A stretch of 64,000 bases of DNA from Perkinsus marinus ATCC 50983 (Eukaryota; Perkinsozoa; Perkinsida; Perkinsidae). The notes under the pieces were generated by a model that saw nothing but the letters and a program-made list of their open reading frames with translations, was not told the DNA's origin and did no database searches. The position numbers and the translations under genes are program-made. The stretch is from NCBI RefSeq assembly GCF_000006405.1, contig NW_003216689.1, forward strand, positions 73,414-137,413, read 5' to 3'. How positions within the stretch are numbered: position 1 is the stretch's first letter; each line of letters opens with the position of its first letter. This document shows positions 23,137 through 33,725 of this stretch, piece by piece.

Positions 23137-23609
23137 TCACTTCTTCATCGCAGCTAAGGCAGCCAATAAGGCATCATTAGGAGCCATGCCAGATGCGACG
23201 TATCTGCATAACGAGCTCTCTTGCCGATATCAACGTCTAATGAGGGGGTCCGGACTTACTCATCGAACAATGCCTTTACTCGTTGCTGTGGTGACACAGA
23301 CGAGGTGGATCCCTCCGCTGCAGTAGAATGCGACACAGTGTGGGGGACCGGCTGCTGACTTATCGGAAGGAATACCTAAGAATCATCATTTAGAGCATCG
23401 GTCAGGGATATGTCACACGTATCATTAACGTACATGCATAGTGACATCCGTAGGCGGAGGGAAGAAGATACCCCCACCACCGTCACCAGGTTGTACACCA
23501 TGCGCCATAGCCAGAGAAAGCTGGAACCTAAAAATGCGCCACGTGGGGATCGAACCAGGGACCTCTCGAATCCTCACTTGGTCGCATTTCTCTCTGGACT
23601 CAATGTCAT
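23137..23609 (-). CDS. hypothetical small multi-exon protein
   Basis: Exons give MTLSPERNATK, then FQLSLAMAHGVQPGDGGGGI and PPPTDVTMH, VFLPISQQPVPHTVSHS, then RVKALFDE and YVASGMAPNDALLAALAAMK, stop at 23137. The C-terminal segment (ALFDEYVASGMAPNDA) is a short helical module I do not place in a family. Start ATG at 23609 is the only one that fits the phase of the first intron, a 50-nt tRNA-like intron (23528-23577). Proline- and glycine-rich middle part suggests a flexible adaptor. Confidence 0.55.
23528..23577 (-). repeat. 50-nt intron made of a tRNA 3' half
   Basis: Starts GTGAGGATTCGAGAGGTCCC (like the 3' anticodon strand and variable loop of tRNA-Pro), then TGGTTCGATCCCC and acceptor-like GTGGCGCA, ending TTTTTAG. 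AATGCG and CCA just 5' of or at the donor can pair with TGG and CGCATT at the 3' end. The run of five T is both a pol III terminator-like end and the pyrimidine tract of the 3' splice site. The complementary strand encodes the artefact peptide GDRTRDL. Confidence 0.8.
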
Positions 23610-24233
23610 AAGTACCGCTCTGGTCATTGGTGGTATCGTATCCTGAGTCGTCATACTCCCCCTCGAGGATATCACACTCTTCGACTCGCTGGCATCCAAC
23701 TCGATTACAAAGGAACTGTTGGAAGACCCGTTTTAGACTCATACATATACACCGCTATACAAGCACGGGGCCGCCTAAGCACTCTTCTCTCGAGAGCTAG
23801 CAGAGCGTGATATACAGCATAATTCCCAGTAATAACTCTTCTCTCACAGAGGTAACTACTCCCAGCTGACTCACCAATCAGTTCGTTTGTTCTCAACACA
23901 AACTATAGTCCCCGAGCTATCTTGACATATATATACTGCAATCCCTGCTGGAGACACCTCTTTCCTCTTACCATGTACCACCGCGTAGAAGAACCTGACA
24001 CCACTTCATCTGATGATGGAGGCTTATGCGTAATAAAAGTAGCCCTTCTATGGTGGTCTGTGACATTGTGTTGTTAGCTACTCTTCTCAAAGCAATATAT
24101 TAAAAATGGAGTTCTTGTGATTGGCGATATTTCACTTTGATAATATGGAATACGCATTATCATTTGCTCATATCAGGAAACTTCACTCGAACATGTCAGG
24201 AATTTTATGCACACCTACACAAGGCTCCTTTCC
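23610..24233. other. intergenic region
   Basis: Between the calpain stop region and the start of the small hypothetical gene. A - frame (about 23640-23742) reading GEYDDSGYDTTNDQSGTYDI is acidic and might be an upstream exon of that gene. Otherwise AT-rich with no recognised element. Confidence 0.35.
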
Positions 24234-27200
24234 TCAATGGCAACAGTAATGATATGTTGTAGCACGTTCCCTACCACTACTTACGTGGCGAGACCAGACT
24301 CGATGCTGCTCATCCTTCGAGGGGAGGACACTGACTTCAATGCACGTGATGAATGTATCGCCACCGTACCTGGGGTAATATAGAGGACGACATTCCTCCC
24401 GACCCGGTGAGTATCTTACTTTTCCTATGACCCAACTCCATCGAGTGAGCAAAGGATAGAGGAACTATGCGATAAGTCTCACCTCGCTTCAAAAACAATT
24501 CGGTGTTGACCTGATAATGAAAGATAAAACACCAGGACCCCTTCAAAATACTCGCTGTCACTTCAGGCATGATATCCTTCTTAGCCGTACCAATGCATTC
24601 CAAGGGTTCACCAGAATTGGGATCAACCCGGATAATGACCAGACCAATATCCACCAAAGTACTGGCCATTCCAACAGCACTCTCCCTCGTCTTATTACTC
24701 TCTTGATAGACCGTTATATCCACAGATGCGTCTGTTAGGTCAAATCTGTGGCAACACAAGTCGAATGATGTCCCACCTTCATCGTCCGGCGCTGCTACAG
24801 TAAACATTTCCCCAAGCCCGGTAAGAGCTGGTAGCCAGCATCGCTGCCTAACAACTGCATCAGAGGGATAGTCCTCGTGGACCTACAAGTAGCAGGAGTC
24901 GGAACATATAGGGTTAGTAATGGAGGAGTACCCGACATATTTCCAGACTTGCGAAGTATTCCACTACATCCTCCCAGTCCATCCAAAACATACTATTCGA
25001 ATCGTACCTACACTACCACATACACATTGAACCGCTCACATGGACCCACATAGAGACACCCGCACTGTTGACTACGCCGAGCTCACGCTTCAACTCATCC
25101 GTCCACTTGTCTGAATCCCGAGACCACGCGCCATTCCACGATCCTGACTTGGGCATATTGAAAAAATGAACGAGTGCGATCGGGCCTCGCTCTACCTACT
25201 TGGACTCTGAATTCCCCAGGGATTCCGCAGTAGGACGAGGCGGTTCTCTCCCACCTCTCGCACATTCATCACGGAGTAAGCATGTGGAGCCTGCAGAGAT
25301 CATTTACGCAAGGTTCTACATTCGGCAGAAGGGAACAGATGATGTCACGCCCCCGGGTCATCGCTAGTTGGACGAACAAATGGGAGCTCAATAAGGGCAG
25401 TGGAGTTCATGCGGAGACATCCATATCGAACCGTGAGTTCGAAACTAATGTTCTCAATTGTTCACGCTTTGCAACAGTTAGTGATCCCTTTCATACCTGG
25501 AGGCCATGATCCTTCAGTTCCGCCCTGGAATGTCGAAATGTAGGTGCGCATGCGAGGCCAAGCAGGTGCCTAACGCAGGGAAGTCTAACGTCAATACTGG
25601 AGAGTTATTTTCCATCAACAGAATTCCGTGAGCTTTCGTACAGTGCTGTACCACGGTGGTACTACCACCCACTACGGAAACTCTGTAGCGAGTAGCACAG
25701 CCGTGAGATCGACATTTTTCAGATAAAGATCTCTCGATCAACCCTCACAGCGAAGGTCTCATCCGAAAGCAAGACATAAATCTGAGCAGAAACTTCCCGT
25801 AGATCAGAATAGCTCTTCCTGAGAATGAGTGTCCAAGCACCCTTGCGGATCTAGGGACTACTCCACACCGTCTAGGCCATGTATCCCTTCAATGAGGCAA
25901 TTGCTCCGGTATAGAACAATTATACTCATTATTTCCGACTCGAGCAATTCGAGGCGGCACTAGGTTAATAACTGTCGGTATGCCTATCCCATGAACGTGT
26001 GGACATGCTCGGACGCCGACCCAGATCCTCCCTCACATGAAATAGTATGGCAAGGCACATGAACATGAGTATCACCTCACTGATAAGCTCGACTAGGGGT
26101 ATGATGCCTATAGCTATATAGGCATCCGAGCATCCTATAGCTGTCAACCCCTCAGCGGGCCGTAGAAATCTATGCCAACCGCTTCGAAGGGATATACAGG
26201 GATTGATATCGGCTTCAGCTCACAGTTCTGCTGATCTTCGAAATGTGTCTAGACAACTCTTGACCAGTCTCTCAAAACGGATAGCTCGGCCAAAGCCAGA
26301 GTGTGAATCACACTGTGTGATTCACATGATGTGAACGAATGGTTTTCGTCCTTATATTCACTGGGAACCTTCGGACCCAAATCTACGTAGATAATCGGTC
26401 AAACAACCAACTCCATGCTGTGACCGTCCGTCAGCCTCTGTTATCCCAAGGCTCAAAAATGTGTTCACAATGTGCTCTCCGACACGCAATGACGTCCATC
26501 TCGCAAATGCCCTCTCTGGCATAGATGATTTCTAATCAACCTTCAATGAAGATTTCTCAATCGAGGGTAGTACAAGGGAAGTAACAGCTGGATAGAACAA
26601 GTATGGAGACGCTGTCTCCGGAACAGCATGTGGTACGAAGAAGTGTTTCGTCCAAACGCTCTCCAGAACCATTTCATTACGGAAAAACGAATGATGATGG
26701 TCGCCACCGCAGGTTACGGAGTGATTAAGAGTGCAGTTGCGACACATATGATAAGCAAGGATCAGATACCACAGCCTTTCAGTACCCGGCTTCATAACTG
26801 GTGAGCAATCTAGCCCACAACACTTCTAGTTCAGACTTCCACTCCTCCTCAGCCGTCATGTCAGATCCACTCGCCTTCAGTTCTTCGTTCTTCCGAGCTA
26901 ACCATTCTGGAGATCTGATACAGCGCACCAATCCACTAGCTCTCAAAAAGCGGCATCGTAACTCACCTGAAGAGGATCTCCCTAGTCGTCGGGTAGCCTG
27001 TAAACAAGGACATAGCCTCCGAGATTGTTCCACTGTTCAATGCTTCATAACAGCCAAATAGCTTCGCCGCAGCTTTCTCGATGAGGGGAACCTGCTCGGA
27101 ACCACCGATCCCGGGATATGCAACGAGTGCATATAACCGAAATACACGCGAGTTGTAATGGAATTCTCTAAGTCATGGCATCCTACCACCATGCTTCACA

Positions 27201-28666
27201 AATTGGAGACTGATAATTTATTAGTTATCGCATCGCGGCGATGCCATCGCCCATTGTGCCGTCGGCACAGTGCCGAATGAGAAGGGTCCTCTCACCCACA
27301 GCTGCCTCCTAGCCGCCTTAGTGTAAGCTAGCATGCCCAACCTGGTACACGGGAAAGTGTCGTCCACAACCACATTGTGCCACACGCCATCCCGGCATAG
27401 TCGTACCACATATCTAGGAGCATACGGATGCACTGTAGGGAAAGATCAAAGGCCTCACGCGCCAACAGGATTATATGCCTTGGATGCTGACAGGATGCTC
27501 TCCACCAGTCGGGGCTTCTGAGCCAATAGACTCAGTGCCCCAACAAACCAGCAGTTACCCAATGCACCTGAATAATATCCCAAGAATACAAAAAGCGTAT
27601 ATGCACTCTCACAGTACCTTGCCGTATATCATCGGGTGACGGCTCGCCACGTATGACCTCCCAAGGAGTACCCCCGATCTGACTGAATACTTAGACGATG
27701 TTCCCCTCAGCAGACAATACCTCCATAGTAACGTCATCTCGAATGTCAACTGGTCTGAGCCATTGACTGGGCCTAGCTTGCAATACCACGAATCCAGCTT
27801 CAGCTTTACAGCGAGAGCACACAAGCTTCTTTCCATCACTAGATCCAGACTCTGATGTCGGTGGCGGACGACCGTGCTTCTGTTCATACCTGCATGGTCT
27901 TCCGTCAATCTACCAACATACGCTCAACTCCCCATGTTACACAGTGCTATACATTATTTGTAGTGTTCCGGGATTCTGACGCATTTGCTCAGCCATAACG
28001 GGATTAGTCATCTCAATGTATCTGATACCATTCCTCTAGCAATCCCAAGTGCCCCAAACTCCCTTACTGGAAAAACGTCCGCATCTCCCTCCTCATCTCG
28101 TCCCTTTCAACCTCCTCCTGAGGGTCCTCATTCGGCAGAGGATTGCCATTATAATGACATTCTTGGCACGTCCAATGCGTCGCGGAGGCCTCGTCGAAGT
28201 ACCTAACTCATTGACTGAATTCACTAACAGGAACGATACATGCACTTACAGGCTCCTGTTGAGCGGAGGAAAGGCTGGGTCTACAAAATTAGTGCCCATA
28301 TTATTGCAATATTCGTTGATATTCTTCAGCCCTTCTTCATCAACCTACCCACACTAATTCGTGGATCTTCATATACGTACCAACCCACCTCTTCGCTAGT
28401 GGTAAACCTATCAAACTCGGCAGGCTTCATTCCCGCCTCTCGAGGAGCCCCCTCAGTGGCTCTACTCGGACCTGGCAGATCAGCATCTAACCAGCAGAGA
28501 CACACTGACACTACCCACCACTTGCTTTCCCAACCTCCCCTTCTGCATCCTGCATCGACTCCCGTAGTATCTACTCCATTAATGCGACGAGCCTCTGCCC
28601 TACAACGATTACTTTATCAATCTCGGGATCTGCCTCCGCAGCTGCAGCTGTATCAGGATCAGACAT
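24234..28666 (-). CDS. calpain-type cysteine protease, DEK1/CAPN15-like
   Basis: Start ATG at 28666 (MSDPDTAAAAEADPEIDKV). A CxxC knuckle (KLVCSRCKAEAG) precedes the protease. The protease core is read across introns: WEVIRGEPSPDDIRQ|GALGNCWF (catalytic Cys), VGALSLLAQKPRLVESIL, YVVRLCRDGVWHNVVVDD, AARRQLWV, AAAKLFGCYEALNSG, then HAYSVMNVREVGENRLVLL (catalytic His) and RNPWG (catalytic Asn), WSRDSDKWTDELKREL, and MFWMDWEDVVEYFASLEICR. The C-terminal beta-sandwich has ETYRIVPLSFAHS. All three catalytic residues are present. Oddly, about 1.4 kb (25.3-26.75 kb) separates the helical LWARLLTSYEAG from HAYS, where relatives have about 40 residues; it could be introns or an inserted domain. Terminal exon uncertain. 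Confidence 0.82.
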
Positions 28667-28714
28667 TATGTACCTGATTAGGTATCATTACCACGATTCG
28701 ATGAATTATGTCCA

Positions 28715-29156
28715 TCACTCCATGCTCTTATCATTCGCATTTGAGTCCCCCATCTCCCCTTGATGGGTGGGGGACGACACCATATCAACGTCCTCGTCCA
28801 AACTTTGACTCAGCCAAAACTCGTCGGGAAAGTCCTGAGAAAAGAGGGGGTCATTCTTCCGGCATCTCCGCAATAGTGATGAGTGAGGTGATCCAGTAAG
28901 GAGGGTCATTTCTCATGCTGAGAATCTTATCCAAATTGGATAATCCAATACGAGCAAATGGGAATAACTCCGTATTCTACAGCGAAGCAGTTGAAAGCAT
29001 ATCCTCCCAAATGATCTTGCCCATTACCATAAATTCCATAAGATAAGCAGCAGCTGCCTCGACATCCTCATGGCATCTCCTCAATGCAACCACACACCTG
29101 TCCAGCGGCTGACCCAGAGATTCGGACAAATGTTGGGCATCAGCCGATGCAGGCAT
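28715..29156 (-). CDS. small UBA-domain protein
   Basis: Start ATG at 29156 (MPASADAQHLSESLG). Residues 12-43 form a UBA three-helix domain: LGQPLDRCVVALRRCHEDVE and AAAAYLMEFM, with the DVExAxxYL third helix that binds ubiquitin. After a short intron the next exon reads NTELFPFARIGLSNLDKI and MRNDPPYWITSLITIAEMPE, and the last exon DFPDEFWLSQSLDEDVDM ends NANDKSME at 28715. The product is about 130-140 aa. Likely a ubiquitin adaptor. It lies only 83 bp downstream of the EndoV stop and 49 bp upstream of the calpain start. Confidence 0.6.
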
Positions 29157-29238
29157 GGAGGATACTTTACCGAAAACTACTATCACACCCACTGAATTAC
29201 TCCCCAACACGAGTCGATCAGCTCGAGAAGTATCATTA

Positions 29239-30313
29239 CTATTCTCGACCTGCTTTGACTTGCAGATGGCTTCGCATCAATTCTCTTGTCCCATGATCTG
29301 CTCTCCTAATGGGCTCTGGTACTCGAGATTCATTGCTGCAGCATTTAAGGCATATATCTATGCAATCTTGCAATGCCAAGCGGTGTCCGACAGAGACGTA
29401 ACTGATACACACGTATCAGACACGTCCTTGTCATCATTTCGACTCTCAGATAATTTCTCAAGCATAGCATCATGAATCATGTATATCTATTGTCGTGTTA
29501 CATCGGATTGGTTGATCCTTCCGAGGACTTCACTGCAGCACCGTATACAAAACCTGAGTTGGCTATGTCTGACTGATGACAGGCTCTCGTAATTATCACC
29601 ATCATCAGCATCCTCAATAAAAAAGTAGTCCCCCATCCCGCAAAGTTCTCGTCGAGCCCGATCTTTCAGCTCATCTCGAGATGGTGTGGCAGGGATTGAA
29701 CAATAGTAGTTCTTAGCGACACCTATGGAGGGTATCTGACCTCATCTATACACCAACTGTAGACTAGTATGATGATGATGATCCTCACATCAGCCAACAC
29801 TCCCAAATGACACGCCGCACCGCATCGCCTTGGGTGTAGCAGACCATTACCATCCACCATTATCACATCTAATCGCTGCTCAGGGGGGACCTATCAAGTT
29901 GGTGTAGTACTGGTTGTAGCGAGGGGACCTACACGTCGAATTAGCTCCAGCATAGGTTCGCATTCCCTGAATGCTAAGAACCCTGGGACGTATGGTTGAC
30001 TTAGATCAACTGATATATAGTCCTCATACACTGTCGATCGACTTGGCAAATGCACTATCACTAGGCCCTGCATAGCACGCAAGCTCGACCATGCCGGAAC
30101 ATCATCTCGTGTACCGCAACGCAGAAGTCCTCCTTGAGCGTCGGATCAGAGGTTATGTCAAATCCACCAACATACTCGCACTGAGAAGGATTCCTTTGTT
30201 ATCCCCATTGAACACGACTGACGTACTTCATAGGGCTTCCGCTCGCAGCTTCCAACTACTACTCTACTACGGATACGTTCTTGCTCTTCCACCCATCGCG
30301 CAGGAGCAGTCAT
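29239..30313 (-). CDS. ENDOV: endonuclease V (inosine-specific nuclease)
   Basis: Cleaves next to inosine in DNA, or in RNA for eukaryotic forms. Start ATG at 30313: [35 protein letters not shown] (catalytic Asp in GGxDxx), [32 protein letters not shown] with FREC (the PYxPGFLxFRE motif, second acidic ligand), [20 protein letters not shown] (DGNG, third acidic ligand), [27 protein letters not shown] and [34 protein letters not shown], stop at 29239. Introns are short GT-AG; the one splitting NPI-Y is about 80 nt. Every catalytic residue of the family is kept. A patch of ATGATG repeats lies in an intron near 29770. Confidence 0.92.
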
Positions 30314-30437
30314 ACATAGATCAATATCAAACTGACGGACCTCGCACTGACGATAATGACTGATTTCAACTGCCCCTCGCACTCTACTACAAAACCTCTC
30401 AAAACTCGAAATAAGAGTTTCAGAAACTCACGATGCA

Positions 30438-32274
30438 TCATGCCAACAAAGGCTGGGCAACAGCCGGACCATCCTCGATGGTGATAATCTTCTCAGATAC
30501 TGAAAGGCCCCTCGATGTTGGATCTACGTACCCCACCATACGGAAGGTATCCAATACTTCCACCACAGACTCCTCTTCACCGTGATGATGTAATAAGCTC
30601 TCGACTATACCCAACTGAGTTTATGAACAACAAGGAGTTGTACGAACAAGAACAGTAGACTCTAACCACACCCGCTGGACATCAGTGAAGCTCCCTGCAA
30701 ACTGTATTATGAAGGGGCGTAGTACATCAAGGACGGCCAGTGGAGGAGGCCGAGCAGTTGTAACCTAAAACAACTCAGACCGTCCGACGGCCAGTACACC
30801 CTTACAGAGAGGAGGCCTTCCCTGACGAGTACAGCCACATCCTCAGCACTAGCACTCTCGAGTAGCCTTGGTAGATGCATTACCACACGGGACAGCAATG
30901 ATTCAGACACGACCTCTACATCGCGCAGAAACAAGGCCAAACCCGTAGCGGAGAACTCCGCCATCACTTTCATAGCCTAAGGACATCAACTACACCACTA
31001 AATGGGGTACTACTCTACTCGACGATTCAATGCAGCGACGAGAGATGGCGTTAACTGGACACGAACCCTCTTGAAGGCTGTGACACACATCTGCATAGAA
31101 GAGTAGCAACAAAGTCGAGCCAGCATTACATACTGTGAGGTGAGCTGCGACCATACCATCCACTGTGTGATGGAACAACGACAGAAGGGTGGGCCATAGC
31201 GAGGGATTGGTCAAGGCTCTCAGTTTAGCGAATGAGTAACTACCATGGATCGCCTACAGAGAGCCACGACCATCCCTTACATGGCGATAGCAACGTCTTG
31301 TCCATGACCAAAGACTTCGTCCCGATGTTCAGGAAGCATCTCGCATATCACTTCAGCACTCCTAGAGATTATACTCAAGTTGGGTATCTGATGACCCCAA
31401 TCGTGTCGCCCTTCCCATAGCTGCTACGTTCAATCTGGCCAGACTACAGCAAACAGAGACGAGCTGCATTGGGGTGAACTCCTGAGATCAAGGAACACTC
31501 GGAAGTCTGAGGAAGTCCTCAAGGGCACTTCGATTCTGGCCGTCGCTGCATCGATCAAAGGCTGAGGGTCTACTGTTAGACGGAGAGTAGCGAAAGCATC
31601 GAGAAAAACGACCTACAAAGGCGACGAATTTGAGCAGCTGGCAGTAACATAGTAAAGCCTACGATGTGATGGCTGGCCATTGACTGTATATTATCAGCTA
31701 TGTAGGGTAGCATGAATAAGAGCAGATCCGGTGTCAAGTACCTCCAGAGGCTATCAATTGACAATACCCCCCTTCGTGTAACAATACCCGAGCTCTCGCC
31801 ATCCCTTCACAACCGTAGCCAACTCATTAACTTCCCATTGAGGTAACTATAGGATGATTATGAAGGGTGGGTTTGCCAAGTCCTACAGTCCTCAACAAGG
31901 TCCCTTTGAGTTCATTGAAGAGTGGTATTGATCGTCGATGCATCATCTCACAGTTTGAAACAATCTGGGCCTGCAGAGATGCTAGGTAGGTGAATCTTCA
32001 GGTTCAGCGTGTAAGATACAGAACAGGCCTACAATGACTTTCGGATCCTCCTCTTTAGCCATTGACTCCAAAGTCGAAAATGACCGACCCCAAAACTTCT
32101 GAAATATCTACCATCACGAGAACCACCGCCCCATCGTAGTTCTACTTCGTTCATTATAGTTTCCGTATTCATTCCTAGTTCTCCCTCTACCGTCTCAATT
32201 GCCTGTGCTAGCCCTCGGTAATAGCCTCTCCTTAGACTTTCAATACCCCTCTTGAGCACTATCGACCGAGGCAT
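30438..32274 (-). CDS. helical-repeat protein, unrecognised (possibly organellar RNA-binding type)
   Basis: Start ATG at 32274 (MPRSIVLKRGIESLRRGYY), basic at the N-terminus. Exons contain repeated two-helix units such as MASHHIVGFTMLLPAAQIRR, FLDAFATLRLTVDPQPLIDA, LSRVVMHLPRLLESASAEDV and SLLHHHGEEESVVEVLDTFR, ending IITIEDGPAVAQPLLA at 30438. The IxxxxxAFAxLRxxxxxLxxA-like periodicity resembles heptatricopeptide/FASTK-type repeat proteins of alveolate organelles, but no RAP domain is seen at the C-terminus. Another possibility is an armadillo-like scaffold. It has many short introns; the exon map is incomplete. Confidence 0.45.
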
Positions 32275-32284
32275 ACTCGCTTAC

Positions 32285-33100
32285 GGTCACTACGATGGGG
32301 CAATAAACGAATAAACACTAAATATACATCCTCCATCCTCTTCGTGATAGGTTGCAAGGGAGATATAGACCTCATGGGCCTGTGCCGATACCAAAGACTA
32401 AGCACACTATCATGCCAGGGCCTCTACACAAGCCCAACTCAGGGCTCGATCTCGTGCCAGCGACACCTCCTTCCGCTGGAGACTGATATATGCCTATCGG
32501 ATGTGCTAATAACTAATCCAAGGATGGAAACTCGAACGAGGAATTCACAAGTAGCTCGTAGTAATAATACCGACAATTACCCTACCGGCTTGGGCCCCCA
32601 GGAAGAATTATAGACTGGCGCGAACACAAGAGCAGTGTGGGAGACTATGATCTGTTACCTGGGAGCTACTTTCCCCTAAGACGATTGAATAACTCACATT
32701 AGTACCATTTCTCAGAGTAATGTTCCGTTCAATTCCATACGATGCATCAGTGTGTGGACATAGAATAGCTTGAGCTAGTCAGTATAGATCCTCCAATCGC
32801 TCATCAGCGTTCTCATCAAAGCTATCCCCTCCCAATATGACATCTACCAACCATAGCATAAGAGTAGCTCCGAGCTTCTCCAGGAGCTCTCAACAATATC
32901 CTCCAGTAGAGCCAGAAGGAGCCTCCTACCGTATTCGTATGCGGGTAGTAGAAGACTCAGTGAACACAACTAATGTTACCGAACGCCCCCAACACCGTAA
33001 CGGTATCTTCCCCTACTCAAGGTTTCTGGTAGTGCAAGATCACGGGCGGGCGCGGTCACACAATTTTTTTCAATTTACGTTTCAACTCAAAGTGTATGCT
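32285..33100 (-). CDS. partial exons of an unrecognised gene
   Basis: Two or three coding-like stretches on -: AQAILCPHTDASYGIERNIT near 32720-32780, then RKEVSLARDRALSWACVEAL near 32410-32475, separated by intron-like GTGAGTTATT. The start may lie near 33100. No motif is recognised, and both ends are unclear. Confidence 0.3.
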
Positions 33101-33269
33101 ACTACTTTCTTCCAGAGCAATGCCGTTTGACGTCGAGACTTGTCAAGGGATCCTGAATCCCGACCTCTCCACTTGTGTTTTCTGTCAACCAAAGATGGTC
33201 AGGAGACCATGGAAAACTTCAGCTAGATCGCAGACTTCTGCCGAAATTGATGTCCCTATGTGCGGAAAA

Positions 33270-33470
33270 GGAGTAACTATTATGTCGAAGTCGAAGTTCC
33301 TACATCGCTCTGTCGAAGTTGAAGTTTCTGAATCGACGTGTTGATGAAATTGAAGTTCCCTAAAACACGCGCCGTCGAAATTGGAGTTTCAATAGGAGTA
33401 TGTTGGCGCACGAACTCGCTCGCCTAGTGGAATTGAAGTTTGTAATGGCGAAATGGAGGTTAAAAAGGTG
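33270..33470. repeat. degenerate GAARTTGAAGTTYC repeats
   Basis: About six imperfect copies of a unit like TCGAAGTTGAAGTTTC (variants GTCGAAGTCGAAGTTCC, GATGAAATTGAAGTTCCC, GTCGAAATTGGAGTTTC, GTGGAATTGAAGTTTG, GCGAAATGGAGGTT) spaced 25-60 nt apart. They lie in the 0.6 kb gap between the J-protein stop and the next upstream gene. Confidence 0.6.
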
Positions 33471-33725
33471 TAGCTGCTCTAAATGGGTCGATGATCTGAA
33501 AATTGACTGATATAAATTGACTCGTATAATTGTCAATTGGAGATTAAGGTGTTGAAATGAAGATTGCACAACGGATGAAAATGGTGGCCCTGATGTTGTT
33601 ATTGAGGAAGAGGAGTGAACGTGATCTTTATGTCTATTGAACGTGCTCTAATAATGTATAGTGTGATCATATTCGTGTTATTATAGAATTCTATCCCGTA
33701 ACACAATCACACAACTTGGCAAATA

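Noticed and set aside
32420-32480. Possible T-arm GGCACGAGATCGAGCCCTGAG on -
   Set aside because: It reads through as plausible coding (RKEVSLARDRALSWACVEAL), has no clear stem and no intron borders nearby.
30438-33100. HUWE1/UPL1-type giant HECT ligase linked to the UBA domain
   Set aside because: Endonuclease V lies between the helical-repeat exons and the UBA gene, and no HECT domain is present.
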